Source: UBA11512 sp964623895
Lineage (GTDB): Bacteria > Bacillota > Clostridia > Oscillospirales > CAG-272
Assembly: GCA_964623895.1 (NCBI GenBank)
Contig: CAZUWA010000025.1
Location: 1-24,563, forward strand
Reading direction: 5' to 3'
Length of the DNA stretch: 24,563 nucleotides
The notes below the pieces were generated by a model, which saw nothing but the letters and a program-made list of their open reading frames with translations, did not search any database and was not told where the DNA came from. Each line of letters opens with the position of its first letter. Position 1 is the stretch's first letter. Made by a program: the position numbers and the translations under genes. Positions 14,701 to 21,978 of the stretch are shown here, in pieces.

Positions 14701-15391
14701 GCGCGACATCCACAGACTTTTTTTCAGCGAAAAGTTCGATATACTTTTTTGCCTTTTCCGCATCTTTTTCAAGTGGACCGACTCTGCCCTCAAGTTCAGA
14801 CAGAATGTCGGTGATCCTTGAAAGATTGTCCTCTGCCTTTTCGAGTTTCCGCTCTGATTCCGATTTTCTCTGGCGATATTTCGAAATGCCGGCGGCTTCT
14901 TCAAAGATGCCGCGGCGGTCTTCACTTTTTTTTGAAATGATCTCAGCAATCCGTCCCTGACCGATGATTGAATAGCCCGATTTGCCGAGTCCCGTGTTCA
15001 TGAACATTTCGGTGATGTCACGCAGACGAACGCTCTTTCCGTTGATCATATATTCGCTGTCGCCCGAACGGTAGTATTTTCTGGTGACGGTGACCTCGTC
15101 GTATTCTACCGGCAGAGGGATCTCCCCGCTGGTGTTGTCAAAGGTCAACGACACTTCGGCATAACCCATCGGTCGGCGGGTATCGGTGCCGCCGAAAATA
15201 ACGTCTTCCATCTTGGTTCCGCGGATGTTTTTGCTGGAGAGTTCGCCCAGAACCCAGCGGATGGCATCGGCAATATTTGATTTTCCCGATCCGTTCGGAC
15301 CGATAACAACTGTCATGCCGGTGTCAAAGGCGATCTTTGTTCTGTCGGGAAAGGATTTAAAGCCTTGTAATTCCAGAGATTTTAATCTCAT
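11795..15391 (-). CDS. smc: Chromosome partition protein Smc
   Basis: Smc dimers with ScpA/ScpB form the bacterial condensin that organises and separates the chromosome. From ATG 15391 the protein has 1198 residues. It has an N-terminal ATPase half (Walker A GPNGSGKS at 31-38, Q-loop at about 138-150), a coiled coil, a hinge at about 520-680 (GRLKGICGPV onward), a returning coil, and the C-terminal half with LSGGEQ (from 1097) and Walker B FCLLDEIEAALD (1121-1132). The frame stays open to TTG 15448, and another ATG is at 15403. I chose 15391 because MRLKSLELQGFKSF is the family N-terminus, although no clear SD precedes it. An AAGGAAG at 15424-15430 is separated from both ATGs by a hairpin (see the leader entry). 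The partners scpA/scpB are not in the window. Confidence 0.96.
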   Translation of the reverse strand: MRLKSLELQGFKSFPDRTKIAFDTGMTVVIGPNGSGKSNIADAIRWVLGELSSKNIRGTKMEDVIFGGTDTRRPMGYAEVSLTFDNTSGEIPLPVEYDEVTVTRKYYRSGDSEYMINGKSVRLRDITEMFMNTGLGKSGYSIIGQGRIAEIISKKSEDRRGIFEEAAGISKYRQRKSESERKLEKAEDNLSRITDILSELEGRVGPLEKDAEKAKKYIELFAEKKSVDVALWLYEIDSILTRSEKLRMDYEIAKHELEMAEDTLSGLDRQLDILYTRSHENMEKSEASRKEISMLTEQRHTTGAEALLLERDIEHTIAEEKRLIAEQQKKTTDGQASADSVLRLQKEIESKKEEIATSAVALERAQKTLENLRDDLSHAAERRTDLLGQTEAEKTTLQTLKLELSGLEGTKLGEATRKEDLEEQIDEITERITTTGKSILSSEKTLSDYTVRKGAIAETIANYEKNIVFINADISEKERLARDTEVRANTVAENIRLLRRMEEHFEGYAGSVKQVMNKAAEGRLKGICGPVSKLISVGERYATAIEIALGGALQNIVVENESAAKSAIEELKRSGSGRATFYPLSTVQSQQLGIDYRKLERMPGFVGIASKLVTSDKKYLSVIEYLLGRTVICESIDDCAAISKEFGYRFKSVSLDGQIVNAGGSFTGGSVRKDGGMLSRGAQILRLGEEEQELNGKKESLLSEISTLKKKVSEAETCKESEAATLRLLDTLYSAEETRYTLLKSKLEEDNALLSTSKESLTALHDQMASYDSRRTKLESDIAEKEGELLRLQKETEHAEEEIHRLEETRTTSIEQKNTLLLEKGILEKDLLSLERDLERTTVDTLNLKAEADRCAEELLRLNIRKTSAEKEKQRKETLSSSLLDKIRSIEEANTELKKEIEEFEKQSEGIRVRQREQSKHREKMLQEYTRLEAANEAIKTEQDRYTTRLWEEYELTYAASKELGYTEVTEATRADAVLHSNRLKHKIKDLGSVNVGAIDEYTEVKERYDTLRTQYDDLITAKNELLNVISGLENDMKNRFAEVFSAINDNFRTVFAELFGGGTAELSLSDPQNILESGIEINVAPPGKIIKSLSLLSGGEQVFVAIALFFAILRVTPAPFCLLDEIEAALDEVNVARFAGYAKNYSDKTQFIIISHRRGTMEEADTMYGVTMSERGISKVLPLHLHEVEAKIGIKTT

Positions 15392-15403
15392 TTTTATGAC
15401 CAT

Positions 15404-15490
15404 GGCTTTCGCTTTTACGAAAGCTTCCTTTCTTGTGGGATGGGGCAAGTTTTGCGAAGAAAAATCGCTACAGCTTCGGTGGCGAAAGCC
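15404..15490 (-). promoter_or_regulatory. Competing inverted repeats before the smc start
   Basis: On the minus strand, GGCTTTCGC (15490-15482) and GCTTTCG (15424-15418) can each pair with the same GCGAAAGCC (15412-15404), giving a 9-bp long-range or a 7-bp local stem. The shared segment ends next to ATG 15403 and 13 nt before ATG 15391, and the only SD-like AAGGAAG lies at the local stem's base. Alternative folds here could tune smc translation. No promoter was recognised in the 126 nt after the radical SAM gene. Confidence 0.35.
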
Positions 15491-15517
15491 GCAAAGTGTG
15501 CTTGGAAGTTCGATCTT

Positions 15518-16540
15518 TCAAGTCGTGACTTTATTTAGCATGACCTTTACTTGTCTTTTGATCAGTGTTTTATCTTCCTTGAAGAGAATGGTACAACCGA
15601 ATTTTTCCTCTAATTTTTGCCTGTTTTGTTTTTTCTGTCCGATGGCTTTTGAGAGCGCCCCTCTCGCCACTGAAACTGTATATTTTTTACCTTTTGGTGC
15701 ATTTTCTTTTTCAAGTTCTGCGGTAATGGCGGCAAGGAACAGTTCTCCTTCCACCAATTCTCTGTATGCGGGATGATAACAGCCTGCGATCGCATCCTCC
15801 TCACAACTCTCTTCAGCGCAAAGCCCCATCCGCAAGACGTTCACACCCGCCTTTTCGAAGATCGGTAGGATGACTGCACCACGCCGAACACCCTCTTCAA
15901 GGGTGAGCGGTATATACTGCTTTTCTTTATAGAGCGTAGCAAGGGGAGAATGTTTCAGTACCACGGTCGGATAGATGCGCGTGGCATCCGCGCCCATTTC
16001 GCAGATTGCTTGTGCGGTCTCGATCTCTTCTTGAAGGGTCGATGCGGGAAGCCCCAACATCATCTGCCCTGCCAGAGAAAAGCGTTTTCTTTTGCGTATG
16101 CGTCGAAAAGCGTCGACTGTGTCGGCAAAAGTGTGTCCTCGTCCGGAGACTGTCAAAACCTCATCAGACGCGCTTTGCACGCCCAACTCAATGGCGGTGA
16201 CGCCATATTCTTCCAAAATGTCGAGGATATCCTCTCCCACTGCATCGGGTCTGGTCGAGAGACGAATGCCGGAAATACTGCCCTTATTCCGCTCGTTTTT
16301 GCCGATTTCAAGCAGTTTTAACATCAAAGAGCGGTCAATGGCAGTAAAGGAGCCGCCAAAAAAAGCAAGTTCTGCTTGTCTTCCGTGGAGAGTTGCCACT
16401 GCGGCGGCGATTTCTTTTTCGACCGTTTCAAGGGAAAACGCATTTTTTCCGGAGATGCGTTTCTGATTGCAGAAGATGCAATCGTGGGGACAACCCATAT
16501 GTGGGATGAAGAGTGGGATATTTGCATGTTTGGTGGTCAT
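15518..16540 (-). CDS. Radical SAM protein, Elp3-like without acetyltransferase domain
   Basis: The protein should bind a 4Fe-4S cluster through Cys17, Cys21 and Cys24 (CPHDCIFC, a CX3CX2C site) and cleave S-adenosylmethionine. GGSFTAID in the 60s, the STRPDA strand, ELGVQSASDEVL and MMLGLP match the TIM-barrel pattern of the Elp3/YhcC-like group (COG1243-type). At 340 residues it has no C-terminal GNAT domain, so it is not a full Elp3. The substrate is unknown. Genes of this type are commonly placed between rnc and smc in Clostridia, so a role in tRNA or rRNA modification is plausible but inferred only from context. The start overlaps the rnc stop by 4 nt. About 126 nt separate its stop from the smc start. 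Confidence 0.88.
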   Translation of the reverse strand: MTTKHANIPLFIPHMGCPHDCIFCNQKRISGKNAFSLETVEKEIAAAVATLHGRQAELAFFGGSFTAIDRSLMLKLLEIGKNERNKGSISGIRLSTRPDAVGEDILDILEEYGVTAIELGVQSASDEVLTVSGRGHTFADTVDAFRRIRKRKRFSLAGQMMLGLPASTLQEEIETAQAICEMGADATRIYPTVVLKHSPLATLYKEKQYIPLTLEEGVRRGAVILPIFEKAGVNVLRMGLCAEESCEEDAIAGCYHPAYRELVEGELFLAAITAELEKENAPKGKKYTVSVARGALSKAIGQKKQNRQKLEEKFGCTILFKEDKTLIKRQVKVMLNKVTT

Positions 16541-17250
16541 TTCTTTTTGCCCGGCGTCCAGCCGAAATAGGCAAGTGCTTCCTTAGCGGCTTCCTGCTCT
16601 GCGGCGCGTTTGCTTGGTCCCATGCCCTTGCCGATGATGTTGCTGTTGAGGTGCACTTCCATTTCAAAGGTTTTGTTGTGCTCCGGTCCGTATTCCGCCA
16701 CGGCGATATATTCCAACCGCTCGCTATGCTCCGTTTGCACGATTTCCTGTAAAATGGTTTTGTAGTCTCTGTTTTCTCCTGCTGTCTCCGTTTCCGCGAC
16801 CTTGCGACGAATGAAGGGTAGGGCGACGCTTCTTGCGGCTTCCAATCCTCCGTCTAAATAAATTGCGCCAATAATGGCTTCAAAAGCATTTTCAAGTGTA
16901 GATTTTCTGCTTCTGCCGATTTCGTTGTTTTCTCCTTTGCCGAGATACAGGCATTCCCCGACACCCAATTCTTTTGAGTATTCCGATAGGGCGATATCTC
17001 TTACGGCAAGCGAACGGATCTTGGAAAGATCCCCTTCACTGTCCTTGGGGTATTTGTTGTAGATGTGGTCGGAGGTGATCAGTGATACCACCGAATCTCC
17101 AAGGAACTCAAGCCGTTCGTTTGAAGAAATGTTTTTTCCGTGCTGTTTGACTTCATTTGCATAGGAGGAATGAGTCAAAGCTGTTTTTAAGAGCGAGAGA
17201 TCTTTAAAATGATATCCCAAACGCTCTTGTAAGGGGGTGAGGTCTTGCAT
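16537..17250 (-). CDS. rnc: Ribonuclease III
   Basis: RNase III cleaves double-stranded RNA, including the long stems of pre-rRNA. The 237-residue protein has the endonuclease domain with the signature NERLEFLGDSV (44-54; acidic residues Glu45, Glu48, Asp52), SEGDLSKIR, and NAFEAIIGAIYLDGG with the catalytic Glu124. It also has a C-terminal dsRNA-binding domain (about 161-230). The residue aligned with E. coli Asp114, one of the metal ligands, is Asn121 here. Everything else expected is present. The stop overlaps the radical SAM start by 4 nt, and plsX ends 38 nt upstream. Confidence 0.96.
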   Translation of the reverse strand: MQDLTPLQERLGYHFKDLSLLKTALTHSSYANEVKQHGKNISSNERLEFLGDSVVSLITSDHIYNKYPKDSEGDLSKIRSLAVRDIALSEYSKELGVGECLYLGKGENNEIGRSRKSTLENAFEAIIGAIYLDGGLEAARSVALPFIRRKVAETETAGENRDYKTILQEIVQTEHSERLEYIAVAEYGPEHNKTFEMEVHLNSNIIGKGMGPSKRAAEQEAAKEALAYFGWTPGKKK

Positions 17251-17288
17251 TTCGATATCCTTATCTTTTACATTCTTGAAAAGCGAAG

Positions 17289-18284
17289 TTAGTCGTGAAC
17301 TTTTGTTTGAATCTCCGTTTCGATGGTTTCGATGACATTGCTTGAAGCATACTTCAGTGCCTGTCTGACCGCATTTTTGATTGCTTTGCTGTCTGAGTTG
17401 CCGTGTGCCTTGATAACGGGTTTGGAAATGCCGATAAGAGGCGCACCGCCGTATTCGGCGGCATCAAAGCGCTTTTTTAACTGATACAACCGTTCTTTGA
17501 GCAGCAATTTACCGATCGTGGCGGTAAGACCGTCTTTCAGCATCTCTTTTAAACTGCCGAGCAGTAGCTTTCCTGTGCCCTCTACTGTTTTTAAGAAGAT
17601 ATTTCCGGAGAAGCCGTCGGTGACAATGACATCGCAACAGCCGTTCATGGCGGTGTTGCCTTCCACGTTGCCGATAAAACAGATGCGCGGATCTTCTTTT
17701 AACAGCTGATAAGCGGCAACGTGTTCTTCCGTGCCTTTGTGTTCTTCACTGCCAATATTCAGAAGTCCTACGCGCGGTTCCGGGATGTCGTACAGTTTTT
17801 TCATGTAAATGCTGCCCATCAATGCATATTGTCGGAGCATTTCTGCGGTAAAGGTCGCGTTTGCGCCGCTATCAAGTAGCAACGTCGGATTTTTGAAGGG
17901 CAGGACGGAGGCGATAACCGAACGAGTGACTCCCTTGATGCGCTTGACAAACAAAGTAGCGCCGGTCTGCACCGCGCCTGTGCTTCCGGAGGACACGAAG
18001 GCGTCTGCCTCTCCGTTTGCTAGCATTTCAAAGCCGACACGCAAGGAAGTGTCGGGTTTGGAACGAACTGACAGAGGCGGGTCGTTCATTTCAATTGTGT
18101 TTTCGGCATGCACGATGGTGATTCCGGAGAGATCCAACCCGTTGTTTTGGGCGCAAATTTCGATCTTCTCGCGGTTTCCGACCAGAATTGCTTCAAATTT
18201 GTATTCTTTTTTTGCTTCAATGCATCCCTTGATCTGTTCAAGCGGTGCGAAATCTCCGCCCATGGCATCAATTAAAATTTTCAT
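17289..18284 (-). CDS. plsX: Phosphate acyltransferase PlsX
   Basis: PlsX converts acyl-ACP to acyl-phosphate at the membrane surface, the first step of phosphatidic acid synthesis in most Gram-positive bacteria (PlsY follows). The 331-residue protein starts MKILIDAMGGDFAPLEQIKG and carries further family blocks: GSTGAVQTGAT, LLDSGANATF, GLLNIGSEEHKG, IVTDGFSGNIFLKT and GGAPLIGISKPVIKAHG. Length is normal. In many Bacillota plsX is followed by fabD, fabG and acpP before rnc. Here rnc follows directly after 38 nt. It lies 15 nt downstream of trmFO. Confidence 0.96.
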   Translation of the reverse strand: MKILIDAMGGDFAPLEQIKGCIEAKKEYKFEAILVGNREKIEICAQNNGLDLSGITIVHAENTIEMNDPPLSVRSKPDTSLRVGFEMLANGEADAFVSSGSTGAVQTGATLFVKRIKGVTRSVIASVLPFKNPTLLLDSGANATFTAEMLRQYALMGSIYMKKLYDIPEPRVGLLNIGSEEHKGTEEHVAAYQLLKEDPRICFIGNVEGNTAMNGCCDVIVTDGFSGNIFLKTVEGTGKLLLGSLKEMLKDGLTATIGKLLLKERLYQLKKRFDAAEYGGAPLIGISKPVIKAHGNSDSKAIKNAVRQALKYASSNVIETIETEIQTKVHD

Positions 18285-18299
18285 AGTAAACCTGTTTTC

Positions 18300-19634
18300 T
18301 TATTTTGCAAGTTGCTTTTTCAACTCTTCGATATATGCAAGGGAACGAACGGCGTATTCCTTGTTTCTTGCAATTTTTCCACCTTTAACTTTATAACCGA
18401 GTGGTTTGATGATTCCAAAATTGGCATTCATCGGTTGGAATGCGCCGAGAGAACCGTATGCGACATACTGTGCCATTGCGCCGAGCTCACATATCGGTTC
18501 AAAAGGAATGATTTCCTTGCCGAGCGCTTTTCTTGCGGCGGAAATGCCGGCGACCATGCCGGAACCTGCCGATTCAAGGTAGCCTTCTACCCCTGTCATC
18601 TGTCCGGCAAAATAGATGTTGCCGTTTTCTTTCATGCTGTAATCGGGAGCAAGAATGTCGGGGGAATTTAAAAAGGTGTTACGGTGCATGACGCCGTACC
18701 GCGAAAATTCGGCGTGTTCTAACCCCGGGATCATCCTGAACACTCGACGCTGTTCGGAAAAAGTGAGATGTGTTTGAAAGCCCACCATGTTGTACATCGT
18801 TTTTTCGTTGTTTTCCTGACGGAGTTGCAAAACGGCATAGGCTTCCTGCCCCGTTTCGGGAAGCGGCAATCCAACTGGCTTCATTGGTCCATAAAGAAGG
18901 GTTTCATAGCCGCGCTTTGCCATTACTTCGACCGGCATGCAGCCTTCAAATACGGTCAGTTCCTTTTGACTTTCCCTATCGAAGTCTTTGAGTTGCGCTT
19001 CTTCTGCCGAAACAAGGGCGGCGTAGAACGCGTCGTATTCCTCCTTGGTCATCGGGCAGTTAAGGTAGCATGCCTCGCCCTTTCCATATCGGGAAGCGAT
19101 GAATGCCTTGGTCATGTCGATTGTAGAAGCGTCTATAATGGGTGCAGCAGCATCAAAGAAGTGAAGTTCTCCTCCGCCGATCAGACTTTTGATATATTTC
19201 GCCATCGGTTCACTGGTCAATGGACCTGTGGCGATCACGGTGATCTCTCCGTTTGGAACGGAGGAACATTCCTCATTTACGACGGTGATCAACGGATGAC
19301 TTTTGATCTTCTTTTGAACATATGCGGAAAAATTTTCTCTGTCCACTGCCAGTGCCGAACCTGCGGGGACTTGAGTCGCTCTTGCGGCTTCCATGATCAG
19401 ACTGCCCAGTTCCGTCATTTCCGACTTGAGCAATCCCACGGCGTTGCCGGTATCATCAGAACGAAAGGAGTTGGAACAGCAAAGTTCTGCAAAGTTGTCG
19501 CTGTGGTGTGCGGGTGTTCGTTTTAGCGGTTTCATTTCGTGGAGAATGACTGTCACTCCTTGGTTAGCAGCCTGCCATGCCGCTTCACAGCCTGCGAGTC
19601 CCGCACCGATCACATGAATTTGCGGAACGTTCAT
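18300..19634 (-). CDS. trmFO: Folate/FAD-dependent tRNA (uracil-54) methyltransferase TrmFO
   Basis: TrmFO makes the T of the tRNA T-loop (m5U54) using methylene-tetrahydrofolate and FAD, instead of the SAM-dependent TrmA of Proteobacteria. The 444-residue protein opens with the FAD-binding VIGAGLAGCEAAWQAANQG. The two catalytic cysteines known from Bacillus TrmFO (Cys53, Cys226) match the Cys in CCSNSFRS (52/53) and Cys232 in FEGCMPVEVMA. QLRQENN, YFAGQMTGVEGYLESAGSG and NANFGI complete the family pattern. The start overlaps the topA stop by 4 nt. dprA-topA-trmFO is a conserved Bacillota order. Confidence 0.97.
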   Translation of the reverse strand: MNVPQIHVIGAGLAGCEAAWQAANQGVTVILHEMKPLKRTPAHHSDNFAELCCSNSFRSDDTGNAVGLLKSEMTELGSLIMEAARATQVPAGSALAVDRENFSAYVQKKIKSHPLITVVNEECSSVPNGEITVIATGPLTSEPMAKYIKSLIGGGELHFFDAAAPIIDASTIDMTKAFIASRYGKGEACYLNCPMTKEEYDAFYAALVSAEEAQLKDFDRESQKELTVFEGCMPVEVMAKRGYETLLYGPMKPVGLPLPETGQEAYAVLQLRQENNEKTMYNMVGFQTHLTFSEQRRVFRMIPGLEHAEFSRYGVMHRNTFLNSPDILAPDYSMKENGNIYFAGQMTGVEGYLESAGSGMVAGISAARKALGKEIIPFEPICELGAMAQYVAYGSLGAFQPMNANFGIIKPLGYKVKGGKIARNKEYAVRSLAYIEELKKQLAK

Positions 19635-21886
19635 CCCTCTTCTCCTTCTGTAGATTCAGGCGGAAGCATGCGCTGATATCCGCATTTTTTGTCGGCACAA
19701 ACGAGCAGATCCTTACTTTTCTTTTTAAAGAGCATTTTACCGCAGTCGGGACAAAGTTCGGCAGTCGGTTTGTCCCAAGAGGAGAAGGAACAGTCGGGAT
19801 ACCCCGAGCAGGAATAGAAGATGCCTTTGCGCTGACTGCGTTTTGCAACGATCTTTTTACCGCAAAGTGGGCAGGGAACCTCCAGTTCGCTAGCAGGCTG
19901 TTTTGTAAAACGGCATTTCGGATAATTTGCACAGGCGAAGAATTCACCGTACTTGCCGGTGCGGACCACCATCTGACCGCCGCACTTTTCGCAGATCATG
20001 CCTTCCGCGATGACCGGCGGTACATTTTCCTTGGCGGTCTTACCGTCTTTGCCGAGTTGTTTTGTGTTTTTGCATTCCGGATAGTTGGGGCAGGCAGCAA
20101 ATTTTCCGAAGCGACCGTTTTTGACGATCATTCTTGCACCGCATTTCTCACAGATAATATCTGTTTCTTCCGGAGCGACTTTCACCTTCATGCTGTCTGC
20201 TTTTGCCATTGCAGCATCCAGTTGCTTTTCAAAAGGACAGTAGAATTCCGACAGGATCGAAACCAAATCCACTCCGCCGTTTGCGATGCTGTCCAATTTT
20301 GTTTCCATTTGCGCCGTGAAACTGTAATCGACCACATCCTCAAAATTTTCCATCAGAAGGGCAGTGGTCACAAAGCCGAGTTCTGTCGGGACAAGGCTCT
20401 TTTTTTCGTGGGTGACATATCCTCTTTGAAGAATGGTGGTTACGATCGTCGCAAAGGTTGACGGCCGACCGATGCCCTTTTCTTCCAGAACGCGCACGAA
20501 GGAGCCTTCGTTATAGCGTGCGGGCGGCTCGGTGAAATGTTGCTCGGATGAGACTTTTTCTAAGGTCAGAACCTGTCCGTCTGTCAATTCCGGAAGCAGT
20601 CCGGAGGTTTCCTCCGGATCGTTTTCCTCTTGGTAGACTACAAGGAACCCTGCAAATTTCGGTGTGCTTCCGCTCGCTTTGAAGAGGTAACCGCCCGAGA
20701 GGATATCCGCAGAAACGGTGTCGAAAGAAGCAGACGCCATCTGGCTTGCCATAAAACGAGTATAGATCAGTTGATACAGTTTGAACTGATCGGCAGAGAG
20801 ATGTGCCCTGACTTGTTCGGGTGATTTTCTGATGTCGACAGGGCGAATGGCTTCGTGCGCATCCTGTGCATCGCCGTGTGATTTATATACTTTTCTCTGT
20901 GCCGGGCAATATTCTTCTCCGTACAGTTCTTTGATGAGTGCGGTTGTTGCAGTATAGGCGTCGTCTGAGACACGAACCGAGTCGGTACGCATATAGGTGA
21001 TGAGACCCGTAACACCGCCGTCTGCGCCGAGGTTGACGCCTTCATATAATTCTTGTGCCACACGCATGGTGCGTGCAGATGAGAAACCGAGTTTTCTGTT
21101 GGCATCCTGCTGCAGGGTGGAAGTGGTGAAGGGCGCTGCGGGATTGCGTAGTTTGATTGCTTTTTTTACGCTTGCCACCGTGAAAAGATTTGTCTTGACG
21201 GTGTCTAACACTGCTTGTGCTTCTTCGCCGTTTGTGAGTTCAAATTTTTTGCCCTCTTTGCCGTAGAATTTGGCTGTAAAGATCTTTCCGCCTTCTGACA
21301 GGAGTGCAGACACGGACCAATATTCCTTCGGAATGAAATTTTTAATTTCCTCTTCTCGCTCTACAATCAGACGGGTAGCGACAGACTGTACCCGTCCCGC
21401 AGAGATGCCGCCGCGAACGGTCTTCCAAAGATAAGGGGAAAGTTTATATCCAACGATGCGGTCTAAAATTCTTCTTGCCATCTGCGAATTGACAAGATTC
21501 ATATCGATCTCGCGTGGCTTTTTGATAGCGGTCTTGACCGCTGTTTTGGTGACTTCGTTGAACGTGATTCGTTTTGCTTTTTGGGGATCTAATTTTAGTG
21601 CATTCATCAAATGCCACGCGATCGCCTCACCCTCTCGGTCAGGGTCTGTCGCGAGATAAACGGTTGTCGCTTTTTTTGCTTCTTTGGAGAGTTCTTTGAT
21701 CAGATCTCCTTTGCCGCGAATGTTGATAAAATGCGGTTCGAAATCGTGCTCGGTATCAACACCGAGGGAAGATTTTGGCAGGTCGCGCACATGTCCGACC
21801 GATGCCATGATCTTGTATCCAGAACCTAAATAGGATTTTAAGCTGGATGCTTTGGAAGGGGACTCAATGATTACTAAATTTGCCAT
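19631..21886 (-). CDS. topA: DNA topoisomerase I
   Basis: TopA relaxes negative supercoils by a transient 5'-phosphotyrosine link. The 751-residue protein has the Toprim domain (VIIESPSKA with Glu8, ATDPDREGEA at 79-88), the active Tyr298 in GLITYMRTDSVRVS, and a KGIGRPSTFATI segment. Four four-cysteine zinc ribbons follow at about 579-605, 632-658, 672-699 and 712-735. In the fourth the second Cys pair is spaced as CADKKC. An AAAGGA lies 12 nt before ATG 21886, partly inside a small GGAA/TTCC stem. The 92 nt between dprA and topA contain a GC-rich GGCGCGCC followed by a T run, but no convincing terminator or promoter. Confidence 0.97.
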   Translation of the reverse strand: MANLVIIESPSKASSLKSYLGSGYKIMASVGHVRDLPKSSLGVDTEHDFEPHFINIRGKGDLIKELSKEAKKATTVYLATDPDREGEAIAWHLMNALKLDPQKAKRITFNEVTKTAVKTAIKKPREIDMNLVNSQMARRILDRIVGYKLSPYLWKTVRGGISAGRVQSVATRLIVEREEEIKNFIPKEYWSVSALLSEGGKIFTAKFYGKEGKKFELTNGEEAQAVLDTVKTNLFTVASVKKAIKLRNPAAPFTTSTLQQDANRKLGFSSARTMRVAQELYEGVNLGADGGVTGLITYMRTDSVRVSDDAYTATTALIKELYGEEYCPAQRKVYKSHGDAQDAHEAIRPVDIRKSPEQVRAHLSADQFKLYQLIYTRFMASQMASASFDTVSADILSGGYLFKASGSTPKFAGFLVVYQEENDPEETSGLLPELTDGQVLTLEKVSSEQHFTEPPARYNEGSFVRVLEEKGIGRPSTFATIVTTILQRGYVTHEKKSLVPTELGFVTTALLMENFEDVVDYSFTAQMETKLDSIANGGVDLVSILSEFYCPFEKQLDAAMAKADSMKVKVAPEETDIICEKCGARMIVKNGRFGKFAACPNYPECKNTKQLGKDGKTAKENVPPVIAEGMICEKCGGQMVVRTGKYGEFFACANYPKCRFTKQPASELEVPCPLCGKKIVAKRSQRKGIFYSCSGYPDCSFSSWDKPTAELCPDCGKMLFKKKSKDLLVCADKKCGYQRMLPPESTEGEEG

Positions 21887-21978
21887 ATGGAAAATGATTC
21901 CTTTGCTATAACGAAAATATATTGATGTGCATTTTTGCGCTGTTTTGAGTTTTAAAAAAGGAGGTTGGCGGCGCGCCC

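Noticed and set aside
15392..15448. Longer smc N-terminus from TTG 15448 or ATG 15403
   Set aside because: The added residues are not part of the Smc family N-terminus. ATG 15403 remains possible but adds only four residues.
18768..20461. Long plus-strand open frames opposite trmFO and topA
   Set aside because: They are complementary to clearly conserved enzymes, have no family motifs and contain cysteine/phenylalanine-rich shadow sequence.
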